Source of the DNA: an uncultured bacterium
Lineage (GTDB): Bacteria; Patescibacteriota; CALEFQ01
DNA length: 21,573 nucleotides
Reading direction: 5' to 3'
Assembly (NCBI GenBank): GCA_937877125.1
Contig: CALEFQ010000087.1
Coordinates: 1 to 21,573 of the forward strand
The notes beneath the pieces were generated by a model that was not told the origin of the DNA, made no database searches, and saw only the letters and a list, made by a program, of their open reading frames with translations. Numbering within the stretch: position 1 is the first letter of the stretch; each line of letters begins with the position of its first letter. Below are positions 6,508 through 15,700 of this stretch, in pieces. Made by a program: the position numbers and the translations under genes.

Positions 6508-7948
6508 ATCGAAATTCGGCGCCACCTTCGAAATTGAGCAGACTGAGGCGGGCCTCGACAAAATTTCAGAAGCGGAAAAAAAACTTCGGTCGGAAGCAAC
6601 TGGATGGGCTAGTTCTGAGCAAGTCAAAGATTTGCGCCCGGGCGGTAAGTATTCTAAAAAAGTCACCGCTTTGGCAACCATGTTTTTTTTATTTGGGCTC
6701 ACGACGGGAATGGCGGCCGCCGGGGAGCGTCGACCGCGTGATGGTGAAACTAAAGTGGCGGCGTCCCTGGCGGAGACGTCGGAGAGTGAGCGGGGTGCAA
6801 ATGACACGGAAAAGAAATTATCTCCCGAGACGAAACAAGCTTTAAAAGATATTTTGGCGTACGACGTCAATGATGTGGGTTTGATTTTGAGCCTGATTCC
6901 GCCAGAGGCGGATTATTTCAGAGGGGCCGAAAAAATCGCTTTCAATAAAGAGCACGTCTTTTCGGCGGAAGCTCCGATTCAATTGAAGCAAGATCAATTA
7001 AACTATTTGCAATTTTGCCTGGCTTATCCCGAAAATGAATGGTCGGCGCGGGGATTATCTCGGCCGCTTAATGAAACCACCCAAGATAAATACGGTAATT
7101 ATTTAAGGCGGAACGGCGATTTTGTCACTGGTGAAAATGGTCAGAAAATGTACGGCGAAGTCATTAGAATCTATCCTAAATTCTTTGGCGCCCCTTCAAA
7201 AAATGGCCAAACAGAAATGTGGAGTTTCGATCTTAGCTCTTTCGGTCACCAGGAAATAAAAAACTTGGTTGAGCGCCAGGCGGTGCCGAGCCGAGGAGAG
7301 GTAGGGCCTTATCAGCTTTATACTCAGTCGCCGGAATTAGATTTTTCGCCAGAGCAGATGATTCGTTTGGAATCATTAGGCCAAGGACAAGCTGCGGCCG
7401 AAGAGTTTTTCGGCTTCGCACCCGGGGAAATAGTTAAGAATATTCTGGTGGTGAACGAGACGGGATCGAGAGGGCCAGTCGCCTCGACCAGAGAAAAAAA
7501 TATTGTTTATTACCCTGAATCTTTCTTGCAAGAGGAGGGGTACGGCGATGAAACTTATGGCGCCCATGAGGCTATCCATAATGTGATTGCCTCGCTAAGC
7601 CTGATCGGTCCTGCTATGGCCAAAGAATATGAAGTTGCTTCGCTCCGTTCAGATTTGACGAATCAGGTAAATGAGGGAAATAGTTACCGCGGATTGATCC
7701 AAGAACGGGCGGGTCATGCTGGCGACAATGAAGACGAATTTATAACCAGTGTCATAAATTCACTGCGTAGCCCTGATTGGAAGGCTTGGGTGGCTCGCCA
7801 GGGATCGGAATGGCGGCAATGGTATAAGGAGGTATTACGCTCGCTACAGTCCGATTGCCGGCGCCAGGAAAAAATCAATGAATCGGCTCCGATTATGAAG
7901 TCTCTGACTGAAAAAATAAGTTTTCTGGAAGCGAAAGATTCGCCATAA
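6500..7948 (+). CDS. Membrane-anchored protein with HExxH motif (putative zinc metalloprotease)
   Basis: The product is 482 aa. About 50 charged residues precede one membrane segment (roughly 55-74, ALATMFFLFGLTTGMAAAG), so a signal-anchor with the main domain outside is likely. The ectodomain contains HEAIH at 356-360 in the context GAHEAIHNVIASL, matching the HExxH zinc site of gluzincin-type peptidases. A downstream acidic motif NEDEFITSVINSL (Glu413, 53 residues after the second His) could give the third zinc ligand. The assignment rests on these motifs only; I recognise no family. A good Shine-Dalgarno (GGAGGT, 4 nt before the ATG) sets the start. It overlaps the 76-aa gene upstream and lies in the ligA transcript. 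Confidence 0.7.
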   Translation: MVESKFGATFEIEQTEAGLDKISEAEKKLRSEATGWASSEQVKDLRPGGKYSKKVTALATMFFLFGLTTGMAAAGERRPRDGETKVAASLAETSESERGANDTEKKLSPETKQALKDILAYDVNDVGLILSLIPPEADYFRGAEKIAFNKEHVFSAEAPIQLKQDQLNYLQFCLAYPENEWSARGLSRPLNETTQDKYGNYLRRNGDFVTGENGQKMYGEVIRIYPKFFGAPSKNGQTEMWSFDLSSFGHQEIKNLVERQAVPSRGEVGPYQLYTQSPELDFSPEQMIRLESLGQGQAAAEEFFGFAPGEIVKNILVVNETGSRGPVASTREKNIVYYPESFLQEEGYGDETYGAHEAIHNVIASLSLIGPAMAKEYEVASLRSDLTNQVNEGNSYRGLIQERAGHAGDNEDEFITSVINSLRSPDWKAWVARQGSEWRQWYKEVLRSLQSDCRRQEKINESAPIMKSLTEKISFLEAKDSP

Positions 7949-8002
7949 GCAGATATCTCTCGCCGATAGACTGATAATAAATTTTATGCTAAAGTAATAT
8001 TG

Positions 8003-8302
8003 ATGAAGAATAAAATTTTGACAATTTCCGAAGTCGACCATGTCGCCAAGCTGGCGCGGATTGAGTTAAGTCCAAAAGATCGGGAGAAGTTCCGGCAGCA
8101 GATGGCGGCGATTTTGGAATATATTGACCAGATCAATGAGGTCGATACCGAAAAAGTTGACCCGACTTGGCAGGTAACCGGGCTGGAAAATATCCAGCGT
8201 CCGGACAAAGCGCAGGGGTTCATGGCCAACGAACTTTTGATTGACGCGGCTCCCGATAGCCAGGATCAGCAAGTGCGGGTGAAGGCGGTTTTTAGTAAGT
8301 AA
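8003..8302 (+). CDS. gatC: Aspartyl/glutamyl-tRNA amidotransferase subunit C
   Basis: The product is 99 aa, the normal size for GatC, the small subunit that stabilises GatA and GatB in the tRNA-dependent amidation of Glu-tRNA(Gln) and Asp-tRNA(Asn). It shows the family pattern: ISEVDHVAKLARIELS near the N-terminus, then KFRQQMAAILEYIDQINEVDTEKVDPTW, and the C-terminal R-x-D segment (QRPDKA) with a hydrophobic tail. The ATG at 8003 is preferred over the adjacent TTG at 8000. No Shine-Dalgarno is visible; a TATGCT at 7985-7990 could be a -10, which would leave a very short leader. gatA follows after an HD-domain gene; gatB is not in the window. Confidence 0.95.
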   Translation: MKNKILTISEVDHVAKLARIELSPKDREKFRQQMAAILEYIDQINEVDTEKVDPTWQVTGLENIQRPDKAQGFMANELLIDAAPDSQDQQVRVKAVFSK

Positions 8303-8305
8303 TAA

Positions 8306-8370
8306 GTCAAAAATCAAAAGTCAAAAGTTAAGTGCGATTCACTTTTGACTTTTGAATTTTAACTTTTGAC
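8306..8370. repeat. Heptamer inverted-array element, copy 4 (3 + 4 units)
   Basis: Left units are at 8306, 8313 and 8320 (GTCAAAA, ATCAAAA, GTCAAAA); the loop is 8327-8342 (16 nt); right units are at 8343, 8350, 8357 and 8364 (TTTTGAC, TTTTGAA, TTTTAAC, TTTTGAC). It fills the whole gap between gatC and the HD-domain gene and ends 4 nt before the ATG at 8375, leaving no room for a normal ribosome binding site. Confidence 0.9.
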
Positions 8371-8374
8371 TTTT

Positions 8375-9040
8375 ATGCTTAAGGTTACCGTCAAAGATCT
8401 GGAGCGCGATGCCATCGCCATGACTTACATCAATCGCGCCAACGAGTATTTGAATGTGCTGGGTTTTACCAGCCATGGCTTGCGCCACGTCAAGCTGGCT
8501 TCGGATATCGCCCGCAATATTTTGCTCCGCCTGGGCTATTCGGCCGAGGAAGCGGAGTTGGCGGCGGTCGCCGCATTTTTACATGATATCGGTAACGTCT
8601 GCGGACGGGACCATCACGAGCAATCGGGGGCGTTGATGGCCAAAGATGTCCTGGACCGTCTCCGGGTGGAGCCGCAATATACTGTCGAGGCGATGCTGGC
8701 GATCGGCAACCATGAAGAGCGCACCGGCGATCCGGTCAGCCTGACCAGCGCCGCGGTTATTTTGGCCGACAAGACCGATGTTCATCGCAGCCGCGTGCAA
8801 ACCAAAGATCCTCTGGATTTTGATATTCACGACAAAGTTAATTATGCCGTGACTAAATCTTTTTTGGATGTCGACAAGGGAAGGCGTTCCATCACCCTGC
8901 AGCTGACGGTTGATACCAAAGTCGCCGGCATTGTCGAATATTTTGAGATCTTTCTTGATCGAATGAAAATGGCCAAGAAGGCGGCCCGTTTCCTGAAGAC
9001 TAGTTTTGAGCTGGAAATCAACGGGACTAAGCTGATGTAA
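8375..9040 (+). CDS. HD-domain phosphohydrolase
   Basis: The product is 221 aa. The HD-superfamily metal site is visible: GLRHVK (His38), FLHDIGN (His70, Asp71), GRDHHEQSG (His80, His81), GNHEE (His113) and ILADKTDVHRSRV (Asp132). The set fits a metal-dependent phosphohydrolase acting on nucleotides or another phosphate ester; the substrate cannot be read from the sequence. No signal or membrane segment is present, so it is cytoplasmic. The in-frame TTG at 8366 lies inside the hairpin, so the ATG at 8375 is taken. The gene separates gatC from gatA, an unusual insertion in an otherwise conserved pairing, and lies on the same strand with a 26-bp gap to gatA. Confidence 0.85.
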   Translation: MLKVTVKDLERDAIAMTYINRANEYLNVLGFTSHGLRHVKLASDIARNILLRLGYSAEEAELAAVAAFLHDIGNVCGRDHHEQSGALMAKDVLDRLRVEPQYTVEAMLAIGNHEERTGDPVSLTSAAVILADKTDVHRSRVQTKDPLDFDIHDKVNYAVTKSFLDVDKGRRSITLQLTVDTKVAGIVEYFEIFLDRMKMAKKAARFLKTSFELEINGTKLM

Positions 9041-9066
9041 TTTTAGGGGTTTTGATTTTCATAAAA

Positions 9067-10563
9067 ATGGCTCTCCACGAATTGACAATTTACGAGGCGC
9101 ATCAGCAATTGCAATCTGGTCGACTTAAGTCGGTGGATTTGACGAAAGCGTGCCTGGATCGGATGAAGCAGGTTGACGGACAGGTCAAAGCTTTTTTGAC
9201 AGTGACGGGCGAGTCCGCGCTAGAACAGGCGCAAATGATTGATGATTCGGTCGCGGCGGGAAAAAAAATCGGGTTGCTGGCCGGGATTCCGGTCGGAATC
9301 AAAGATTTGTTATGTACGGCCGGCGTCAAAACTACGGCCGCTTCCCATATTTTAGAAAACTATCTCCCGCCTTACGACGCGACCGTGGTCAAGCTCCTGA
9401 AAGAGGCTGGGGCGGTCCTAGTTGGCAAGACTAATTTAGACGCTTTTGCTCACGGTTCATCGACAGAGACTTCTGATTTTTTTACCACCCATAATCCCTG
9501 GGATTTAACGCGAATTCCCGGCGGTTCCTCCGGCGGCTCGGCCGCGGCGGTGGCGGCGGGGGAGGTCCCTTTCTCTATCGGGACCGAGACAGGCGGATCG
9601 ATCCGCCAACCGGCCTCCTTGTGCGGGATTGTCGGCTGGAAACCGACTTACGGCCGAGTCAGCCGTTTCGGCGTTATTTCCATGGGCTCGTCGCTGGATT
9701 GCGTCGGCGCTTTTACCCGACGGGTAGAGGACGCGGCCGCGGTAGCCAGTGTCATTGCCGGTGTTGATCGCCAGGATTCGACGACGGCCAATATCCCGGT
9801 GCAGGATTATCCGGAAGAGCTTAAAAAAGGGTTGCTTGGCCTGCGGATCGGCGTCCCGGCGGAGTTATTCCCGAAGGGAATCAATCCGGAAGTGGAACGG
9901 TTGGTGCGCGAGGCGATCGAGGTTTTGGTAAAACACGGCGCCAAAATAATCCCGATCGGTTTGCCCGTGGCCAAATACGCTTCGGCTGTTTACGCCGTCA
10001 TTTGCACTTCGGAAGTATCGTCCAATCTGGCGCGCTATGACGGCATTCGCTACGGGTATTCAGTTATCAACGACAAAAAGGTCAAAGACCAGCCCCGGGA
10101 TCTATATGAGGTTTACGCCAAGTCTCGCGCGCACGGTTTTGGCGATGAGGCCAAGCGCCGGATCATGACCGGCACTTACGCGCTGTCGGCCGGATATTAT
10201 GATGCGTATTATCTCAAGGCGGCCAAAGTGCGAACTCTGATTCGCCGCGATTGGCAAAATGCTTTTAAAGAAGTTGATTTAGTGGTCGGTCCTACCTCTC
10301 CTTCGGTGGCCCAGAAAATTGGGTCCGCGGGGGACAATCCCATTTTCGGCTACTTATCTGACGAGCTGATCAATCCCAGTTCGGTGGCGGGACTGCCCGG
10401 AATCTCGGTTCCCTGCGGTCAGGCGAGCGCCGAAGACGGGAAAACTCAGCTGCCGGTTGGTTTGCAAATCGTGGGCAATTATTTCTGCGAGGACCAGGTT
10501 TTCCGCGCCGCTTTCGCTTACCAATCGGCGACCAAGTGGCATGAACTGCAGCCGAAAATCTAG
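9067..10563 (+). CDS. gatA: Glutamyl-tRNA(Gln) amidotransferase subunit A
   Basis: The product is 498 aa, typical for GatA, the amidase subunit that releases ammonia from glutamine for transamidation of mischarged tRNA. The amidase-signature triad is intact: Lys79 in GIKDLL, Ser154 in PGGSSGGSAAAVAAG and Ser178 in TETGGSIRQPAS, the same numbering as I recall for the Staphylococcus aureus enzyme. Downstream motifs (GWKPTYGRVSRFGVI, GSSLDCVG) are also family-like. The ATG at 9067 gives the expected N-terminus MALHELTIYEA; an in-frame TTG at 9052 is possible but adds only five residues. It is followed 16 bp later by the serine dehydratase gene. Confidence 0.97.
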   Translation: MALHELTIYEAHQQLQSGRLKSVDLTKACLDRMKQVDGQVKAFLTVTGESALEQAQMIDDSVAAGKKIGLLAGIPVGIKDLLCTAGVKTTAASHILENYLPPYDATVVKLLKEAGAVLVGKTNLDAFAHGSSTETSDFFTTHNPWDLTRIPGGSSGGSAAAVAAGEVPFSIGTETGGSIRQPASLCGIVGWKPTYGRVSRFGVISMGSSLDCVGAFTRRVEDAAAVASVIAGVDRQDSTTANIPVQDYPEELKKGLLGLRIGVPAELFPKGINPEVERLVREAIEVLVKHGAKIIPIGLPVAKYASAVYAVICTSEVSSNLARYDGIRYGYSVINDKKVKDQPRDLYEVYAKSRAHGFGDEAKRRIMTGTYALSAGYYDAYYLKAAKVRTLIRRDWQNAFKEVDLVVGPTSPSVAQKIGSAGDNPIFGYLSDELINPSSVAGLPGISVPCGQASAEDGKTQLPVGLQIVGNYFCEDQVFRAAFAYQSATKWHELQPKI

Positions 10564-10579
10564 CGGCTAAAAATAATTT

Positions 10580-11923
10580 ATGGCGTTGAGCTTGTTCGAC
10601 ATTATCGGGCCGGTGATGATCGGCCCGTCCAGCTCGCATACGGCAGGGGCCGCGCGCATTGGTTTTGAGGCTTACCGCAAGCTGAAGAACTTGCCCGAGA
10701 AAATTGAGATTACTCTTTACAATTCTTTCGCTGACACACAGGTCGGCCACGGGACGGTGCGGGCGATCTTGGCCGGCTGTATGGGAATTTCCTGGTATGA
10801 CGTCCGGTTGAAAAAGGCCGAAGCGATTGCTCGGGAAAACAAAATAATCTTCAAGGTCAAGAACGAGCATTATGTAAAATACCACCCCAACACGGCTGCG
10901 GTGGTATTAAAATACAAAGATAACCAGGTGGCGCTGATCGGCGCGTCGCTCGGCGGCGGTCGGATCGCGGTTTATGATTCTGCCAGTAAGCTCTCCGCCG
11001 ATTACAGCCGAGAGATCCGCAGTATCCGCAAAATCAACGAGCGCGATCCCTTTTTCTCTTTCAGCAGTTATATCAAAAAGAGCAACAATGATCCTGATGA
11101 TTTGATTGATCTGATAATTCGGCGCGAGCGGCTGATGAATGAAAAAACCGTCGCCGCCACCAGCCGGGATATGTTCCAGGCCTGGTCCGTGATGAAGCAG
11201 GGGATCGAGGAAAATATCAAGAACAAGGAAAAGCTGTTCAAAGGTTTATGCGGCGGGGATGCTTTTAAGTTCAATGACAGCCGGGGCGGGCAGCTGCTTA
11301 GTCCGATCACCAAAGACGCCATGGCTTACGCGCTGGCGATCGGCGAGCGGAACGCCGGCATGGGCTGTATTGTCGCGGCGCCGACGGCGGGATCGGCCGG
11401 CATCGTCCCGGGCGTTTTATATTCGCTCTGGAAAAATCAGAAGCTTCCCGAAGAAAAAATAATTAAAGCTTTGTTTGTCGCCGGCGCCCTGGGACTCGTG
11501 ATCGCCAATCGGGCGACGCTGGCCGGCAGTGAGGGCGGCTGTCAGGCGGAATGCGGGGCGGCCACGGCTATGGCCGCCGGCGCCGTGGCGTATTTGCACG
11601 GCGCTTCAATTGATTATATCGACAACGCGGCCAGTATCGCACTGAGTAACGCGCTGGGACTGGTCTGTGATCCGATTTCCGGAATGGTGGCCGTGCCATG
11701 TATCCATCGCAACGCGCTGTCGGCCAGCGTGGCGCTGTCGGCGGCCTCGATGGCTTTGGCCGGCATCGATTTCGTGGTGCGTTTTGACGAAGTCGTCGAT
11801 ACTTTGCGCAAAATCGGAGAAAAGATCCCCGTTCAGTTGAAAGAAACCAGCAGGGGCGGTTTGGCGGTGACAAAAACCGGTCTGCGCTATAATAAAATAT
11901 TGCTTTCTCGGGAACACATATAG
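10580..11923 (+). CDS. sdaA: L-serine dehydratase, iron-sulfur type, single chain
   Basis: The product is 447 aa and converts L-serine to pyruvate and ammonia using a [4Fe-4S] cluster. The N-terminal beta domain starts with SLFDIIGPVMIGPSSSHTAG, the family signature. The C-terminal alpha domain carries GCIVAAPTAGSAGIVPG and the cluster cysteines Cys321, Cys363 and Cys374, with the same spacing (42 and 11) as in E. coli SdaA. Cys325 (in QAEC) is extra. Beta and alpha are fused in one polypeptide as in E. coli, while the N-terminal motif is closer to the split SdaAB of Firmicutes. No ACT domain is present. It ends the gatC-gatA run and is followed by a terminator. Oxygen sensitivity is expected. 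Confidence 0.95.
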   Translation: MALSLFDIIGPVMIGPSSSHTAGAARIGFEAYRKLKNLPEKIEITLYNSFADTQVGHGTVRAILAGCMGISWYDVRLKKAEAIARENKIIFKVKNEHYVKYHPNTAAVVLKYKDNQVALIGASLGGGRIAVYDSASKLSADYSREIRSIRKINERDPFFSFSSYIKKSNNDPDDLIDLIIRRERLMNEKTVAATSRDMFQAWSVMKQGIEENIKNKEKLFKGLCGGDAFKFNDSRGGQLLSPITKDAMAYALAIGERNAGMGCIVAAPTAGSAGIVPGVLYSLWKNQKLPEEKIIKALFVAGALGLVIANRATLAGSEGGCQAECGAATAMAAGAVAYLHGASIDYIDNAASIALSNALGLVCDPISGMVAVPCIHRNALSASVALSAASMALAGIDFVVRFDEVVDTLRKIGEKIPVQLKETSRGGLAVTKTGLRYNKILLSREHI

Positions 11924-11940
11924 CTTTCGGAAAAAAGAAA

Positions 11941-11969
11941 CACCCTGGCGGATTGCGCCGGGGTGTTTT
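11941..11969 (+). terminator. Rho-independent terminator after serine dehydratase
   Basis: CACCCTGGCG (11941-11950) pairs with CGCCGGGGTG (11956-11965), with one T-G wobble, around a 5-nt loop and is followed by TTTTATT. It ends the gatC-to-dehydratase transcript; the minus-strand gene ends just beyond it. Confidence 0.88.
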
Positions 11970-11978
11970 ATTGACTCA

Positions 11979-12647
11979 TCACCTCGTCGGGACTTTTTCA
12001 GCTTTTACGGCCGGTTTGGTTGGCCGTATCGGCATTTGAAACTCGGCGAGTTGAGTCTCGTTTACCCAGATTTGGTAATAGCAGGTTGACGGACCCCAAA
12101 AAATTGGGATCGAAGTGTTGGGCGGGACATCAACCAACTCAATCTCTTGACCCCGACCGATGATCTTTAGCAGAACTTTTTCCTGCGAAAGATTGTTGAT
12201 CATTCCGTTTTCCTCGCAGTATCCAATTGGCTTGATCTTCTCCGACAAAGGCCAATCTGGATTTTGGCAAGTGTTTCGGAGAGGCGGCGGCGGGGCGTTG
12301 AGGATTTGTAAAACCTTCACGGGGCCAAGTAAATCCAAGCAGTAGTAGTAGGCTTCGCTTTGCGAACGGAGTTTCCCGCCGGAATCGCAACCCCAGCAAT
12401 CAATGGCTATCTGTGAATAGCTGGGTACGTCGGTGACCGACAAGATTTCGCTGGTAAATCGGCAAGCAAAGATGAGACGCACTTCGGCGGCGCTGGCATT
12501 CGCAATCTGGCCAGACTTGCCCCAGTGACCGGTAGTGGAAATCTCTTCTTGGGTAGCAATTTGCCGATTGTTGAAGAATTCAGCCAAGCAATTTAAAGCG
12601 ATTGCCTGGCCGCAAAAAATAACAACAAAACAATACAGCTTTTTCAT
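11979..12647 (-). CDS. Secreted Cys-rich hypothetical protein
   Basis: The product is 222 aa; I do not recognise the family. It begins MKKLYCFVVIFCGQAIALNC, a likely Sec signal peptide with cleavage near CLA-E. About ten cysteines are spread along the chain (for example CWGCDSGG, YYYCLDL, NTCQNP, GYCEEN, STCYYQ), suggesting an extracytoplasmic disulfide-bonded fold. A proline run (NAPPPPLRN) lies mid-chain and the basic C-terminus reads PTKPAVKAEKVPTR. The ATG at 12647 is chosen over the upstream one at 12692 because GGAGGG and AAGGAAG sit directly before it. It has its own good promoter and is divergent from the large repeat protein, so coordinated surface expression is possible. Confidence 0.72.
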   Translation of the reverse strand: MKKLYCFVVIFCGQAIALNCLAEFFNNRQIATQEEISTTGHWGKSGQIANASAAEVRLIFACRFTSEILSVTDVPSYSQIAIDCWGCDSGGKLRSQSEAYYYCLDLLGPVKVLQILNAPPPPLRNTCQNPDWPLSEKIKPIGYCEENGMINNLSQEKVLLKIIGRGQEIELVDVPPNTSIPIFWGPSTCYYQIWVNETQLAEFQMPIRPTKPAVKAEKVPTR

Positions 12648-12701
12648 CTTCCTTTTCCCTCCAGTTTGGATAGATAAATTAAGTGCAATCAATAACTTTT
12701 G

Positions 12702-12730
12702 ATATTATCACAAATCACGTGTTTTGTCAA
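12702..12730 (-). promoter_or_regulatory. Promoter of the Cys-rich secreted protein
   Basis: Read on the minus strand: a perfect TTGACA (12725-12730), a 17-bp spacer and TAATAT (12702-12707), preceded by an extended TGA. The start would be near 12695, giving a leader of about 48 nt with the Shine-Dalgarno. A CACGTG palindrome (12716-12721) lies in the spacer and could bind a regulator. Confidence 0.75.
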
Positions 12731-12755
12731 TTGGCTTCTAAATTCTCTAAAATTG

Positions 12756-12764
12756 TGCTACAAT
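12756..12764 (+). promoter_or_regulatory. Extended -10 element for the NHL/FG-GAP gene
   Basis: TG, one base, then TACAAT (12759-12764) forms an extended -10 hexamer, 33 nt before the ATG at 12798. No convincing -35 is seen 17 bp upstream, which extended -10 promoters can do without. It is divergent from the neighbouring minus-strand promoter. Confidence 0.55.
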
Positions 12765-12797
12765 ACAAGCATAATCAAAATTAAACAGATAAAAAAC

Positions 12798-15700
12798 ATG
12801 AAATTACGCTATTTATCGGGAATTTTTGTTTCCGTTATCGTTTTAGGTATCTTCTGCCTGTCAGCGCCGCTGACCCGGGCCGCCTACGGCGACGTCACGA
12901 CTTTTGCTTCGGAGCCCTATTGGGGCGATGGCTATAACGCCACCGAAGCTTTTTTAGATTTCCCCGAGGGTTTATGTCGAGACAGCGATGGTAATTTCTA
13001 CGTGGCCGATACTTATAACAACGTGATTCGGAAAATCAAAAGCGACGGCAAGATTATCACTTTGGCCGGCAGCGGTTCCTACGGGATGACCGATGCCAAG
13101 GGAGCGGCGGCGGAGTTCGCCATGCCGCGCGGCGTGGCCGTTGATTCCAACGGTTATGTTTATGTCGGCGATACGGAAAACAACCGGATCCGGAAAATCG
13201 CGCCCGACGGAACTACTTCCACTTTGATTGATTCCGGCATCAAAACGCCGGCCGGGCTTTCGGTCAGCGGTTCCAATCTGTATTTTACCGACAGTGGCAA
13301 CGGCGCCGTAAAAGTGATCAAAACCAGCGGGGGGGCAGTCAGCACCGTGAAAAGCGGCTTCAACAATCCTCAGGCAGTGCACGTTTCCGGAGATTGGGCC
13401 TATATCTCCGATACGAATAATAACCGGGTCGTGAAAGTTCACCTGGGCAGTAAATCGCAGGAAACAATTGTCAGTTCGGGCTTGAGCCGGCCGAACGGTT
13501 TATGGAAAGACGGCAGTTATCTGTATATTTCCGACGATTTGCATGACGCGGTAAAAAAGGTCCATTTGGATACGGGCGAGCTGACGACTTTTTCCGACGA
13601 TAATACCATGACTACGGTCAACTTCCCGCACGGCATCGTGGCTTACGGCGGCTATGTTTACGTGATCAATACCGGCATCGGGACTCTGCAAAAGTTTCGC
13701 CAAAGTGACGGCTACACGACCGTCCCGGGAGACACGGTGGCCGGCGCTGATCGGTTTAATTACCGCAACGGCAGCAACGGCGCTTTGACGATGCTGGGGC
13801 GGCCTTATGTCATGGCCAAGTACGGCAATACTTTTTACGTTGCCGAAAATAATAAAATTAGAGTAGTGGACGTCGAAAACGGCGGTTCGTCTTTCCTGAT
13901 CGGCAATAGCGTCGATAATTACAAAGAAAGCACCGGCGCCGATGCGCGGTTTAGCACGATCCAGGGGATTGCCGTGACCAGCAACGGCGAAAACTTATAT
14001 GTGGCCGATCGTTTCAACAATCGCATTCGCCGCGTCAGCATTGCCGAAAAAAAATCATACTGGATCTCCGGTGTCGGGGAGATCAATACCACCGGACCGT
14101 CTAACGGATACAAAGAAGGAGACGCCGCTGAAGCCAAATTCGCCAATCCGACCGGCGTTGTTTTGTCCGCTGACGGCGCAACCCTCTATGTCGCCGATAC
14201 CGGCAACAATCGGATTCGCTCCGTCCGTTTGAGCGACGGTCATACGGAACTGATCGCCGGCGACGGTACGGCCGGTTATCGCGACGGGGACGGGCATCAG
14301 GCCCGTTTCAATAAGCCGGTGGGCATTGATTTGGACCGGAAAGCCGGACGGTATCTCTATGTGGCTGATACGAATAATCACCGCATCCGCGAGATTGATC
14401 TAAGCAATAATAAAGTCCGCACCATCGCCGGATCAGGCCAGGCTGGCTATAAAAACGCGACCGGCGGAGCGGCTTATTTCTCTTATCCGGAATACCTGGC
14501 GGTTTCCAACGACGGCAAGCTCTATATTTCGGAAGTCGGCAGCCACCGGATCCGCTGGGCTGACCCGGCCAGCGGCGAAGTGCGTCTGGTTAGCGGCAGC
14601 GGCAATCGCGGCTACAAGAACGGCAGCTGGCAATCGGCCGAATTCAATAATCCGAAAGGGATTGTCGCCGACGTGGACAATAACCGAATTTTCGTGGCCG
14701 ATACCTGGAATGACGTGATCCGCCGCGTAACTATTTCCAGCAAGACGCCGCCTTATTCCGAATCGGCTCCGACGGTCAGCGGTTGTGTCCCGGGGACGAA
14801 AATTCACGACGGCAATTTGACTTACACCTACATCAAAGTATTAGGTAATAATTTTCGCCACGGCGTCACGGTGAAATTCAACAATGTCAACGCGACGGCT
14901 TATCTGATCAATAGCCGGGAGATCGTGGCCAAGATTCCGTTCGCCTCGATGCAAAAGGGCTGGTATCACGTCACGGCGCGGAATACCGACGGGCAAACCG
15001 GCACCAAAAACATGGGCTTCGGCATTGCCGATAATAACGGCGTCGTCCCGAACGTTTTTCCGGGCGCGACCGGCGATACCGTCAAGCCGGCGGCCAAGGG
15101 TTTTAGTTTCTTTGCTTATTCGTCAAATTTACGCGGCGGTTTTTATGCCGGGGTGGGGGATGTCATGGGCGATAGCGCCGAAGAGATCGTGACCGGCACT
15201 TCCGCCGGCATGGGGCCCCAGATAATGGTTTTCGACAAGAACGGCAAATTGAAATCCAGCTTCTTTGTCTACGCCAAACATTTGCGCAGCGGCGTCCGGG
15301 TAGCGGTCGGGGATGTCGATGGCGACGGCAAAGGCGAAATTGTGGTCGGTCCGGGCGCCGGCGGCCGGCCGCATATCCGTATTTTCAACGGCTACGGGCA
15401 AGCGGAATATCCCGGATATTTCGCGCTCGATAAAAAATTTGCCGGCGGGGTCTGGGTGGCCACGGGCGATGTCAATAATGACGGCAAAGAAGAAATAATT
15501 GTCACGCCCAGCAAAGGCGGCGGCCCCCAAGTCACTATCCATGACCAGTTCGGAAAAATACTAGGTAATTTCTTCGCTTACCCGAACGGGTATCGCGACG
15601 GTGTGCACGTCGCGGCGGCTGATACCGACGGGGACGGCGTCAAAGAAATAGTAACGGCGCCGGATCGCGGCGGGCGGGTGCCGGTGCGGGTTTTTGAACG

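Noticed and set aside
11568..11917. Antisense open frames within the serine dehydratase gene
   Set aside because: They are Arg/Pro/Ala-rich shadows of a GC-rich gene with a fully conserved product on the other strand.
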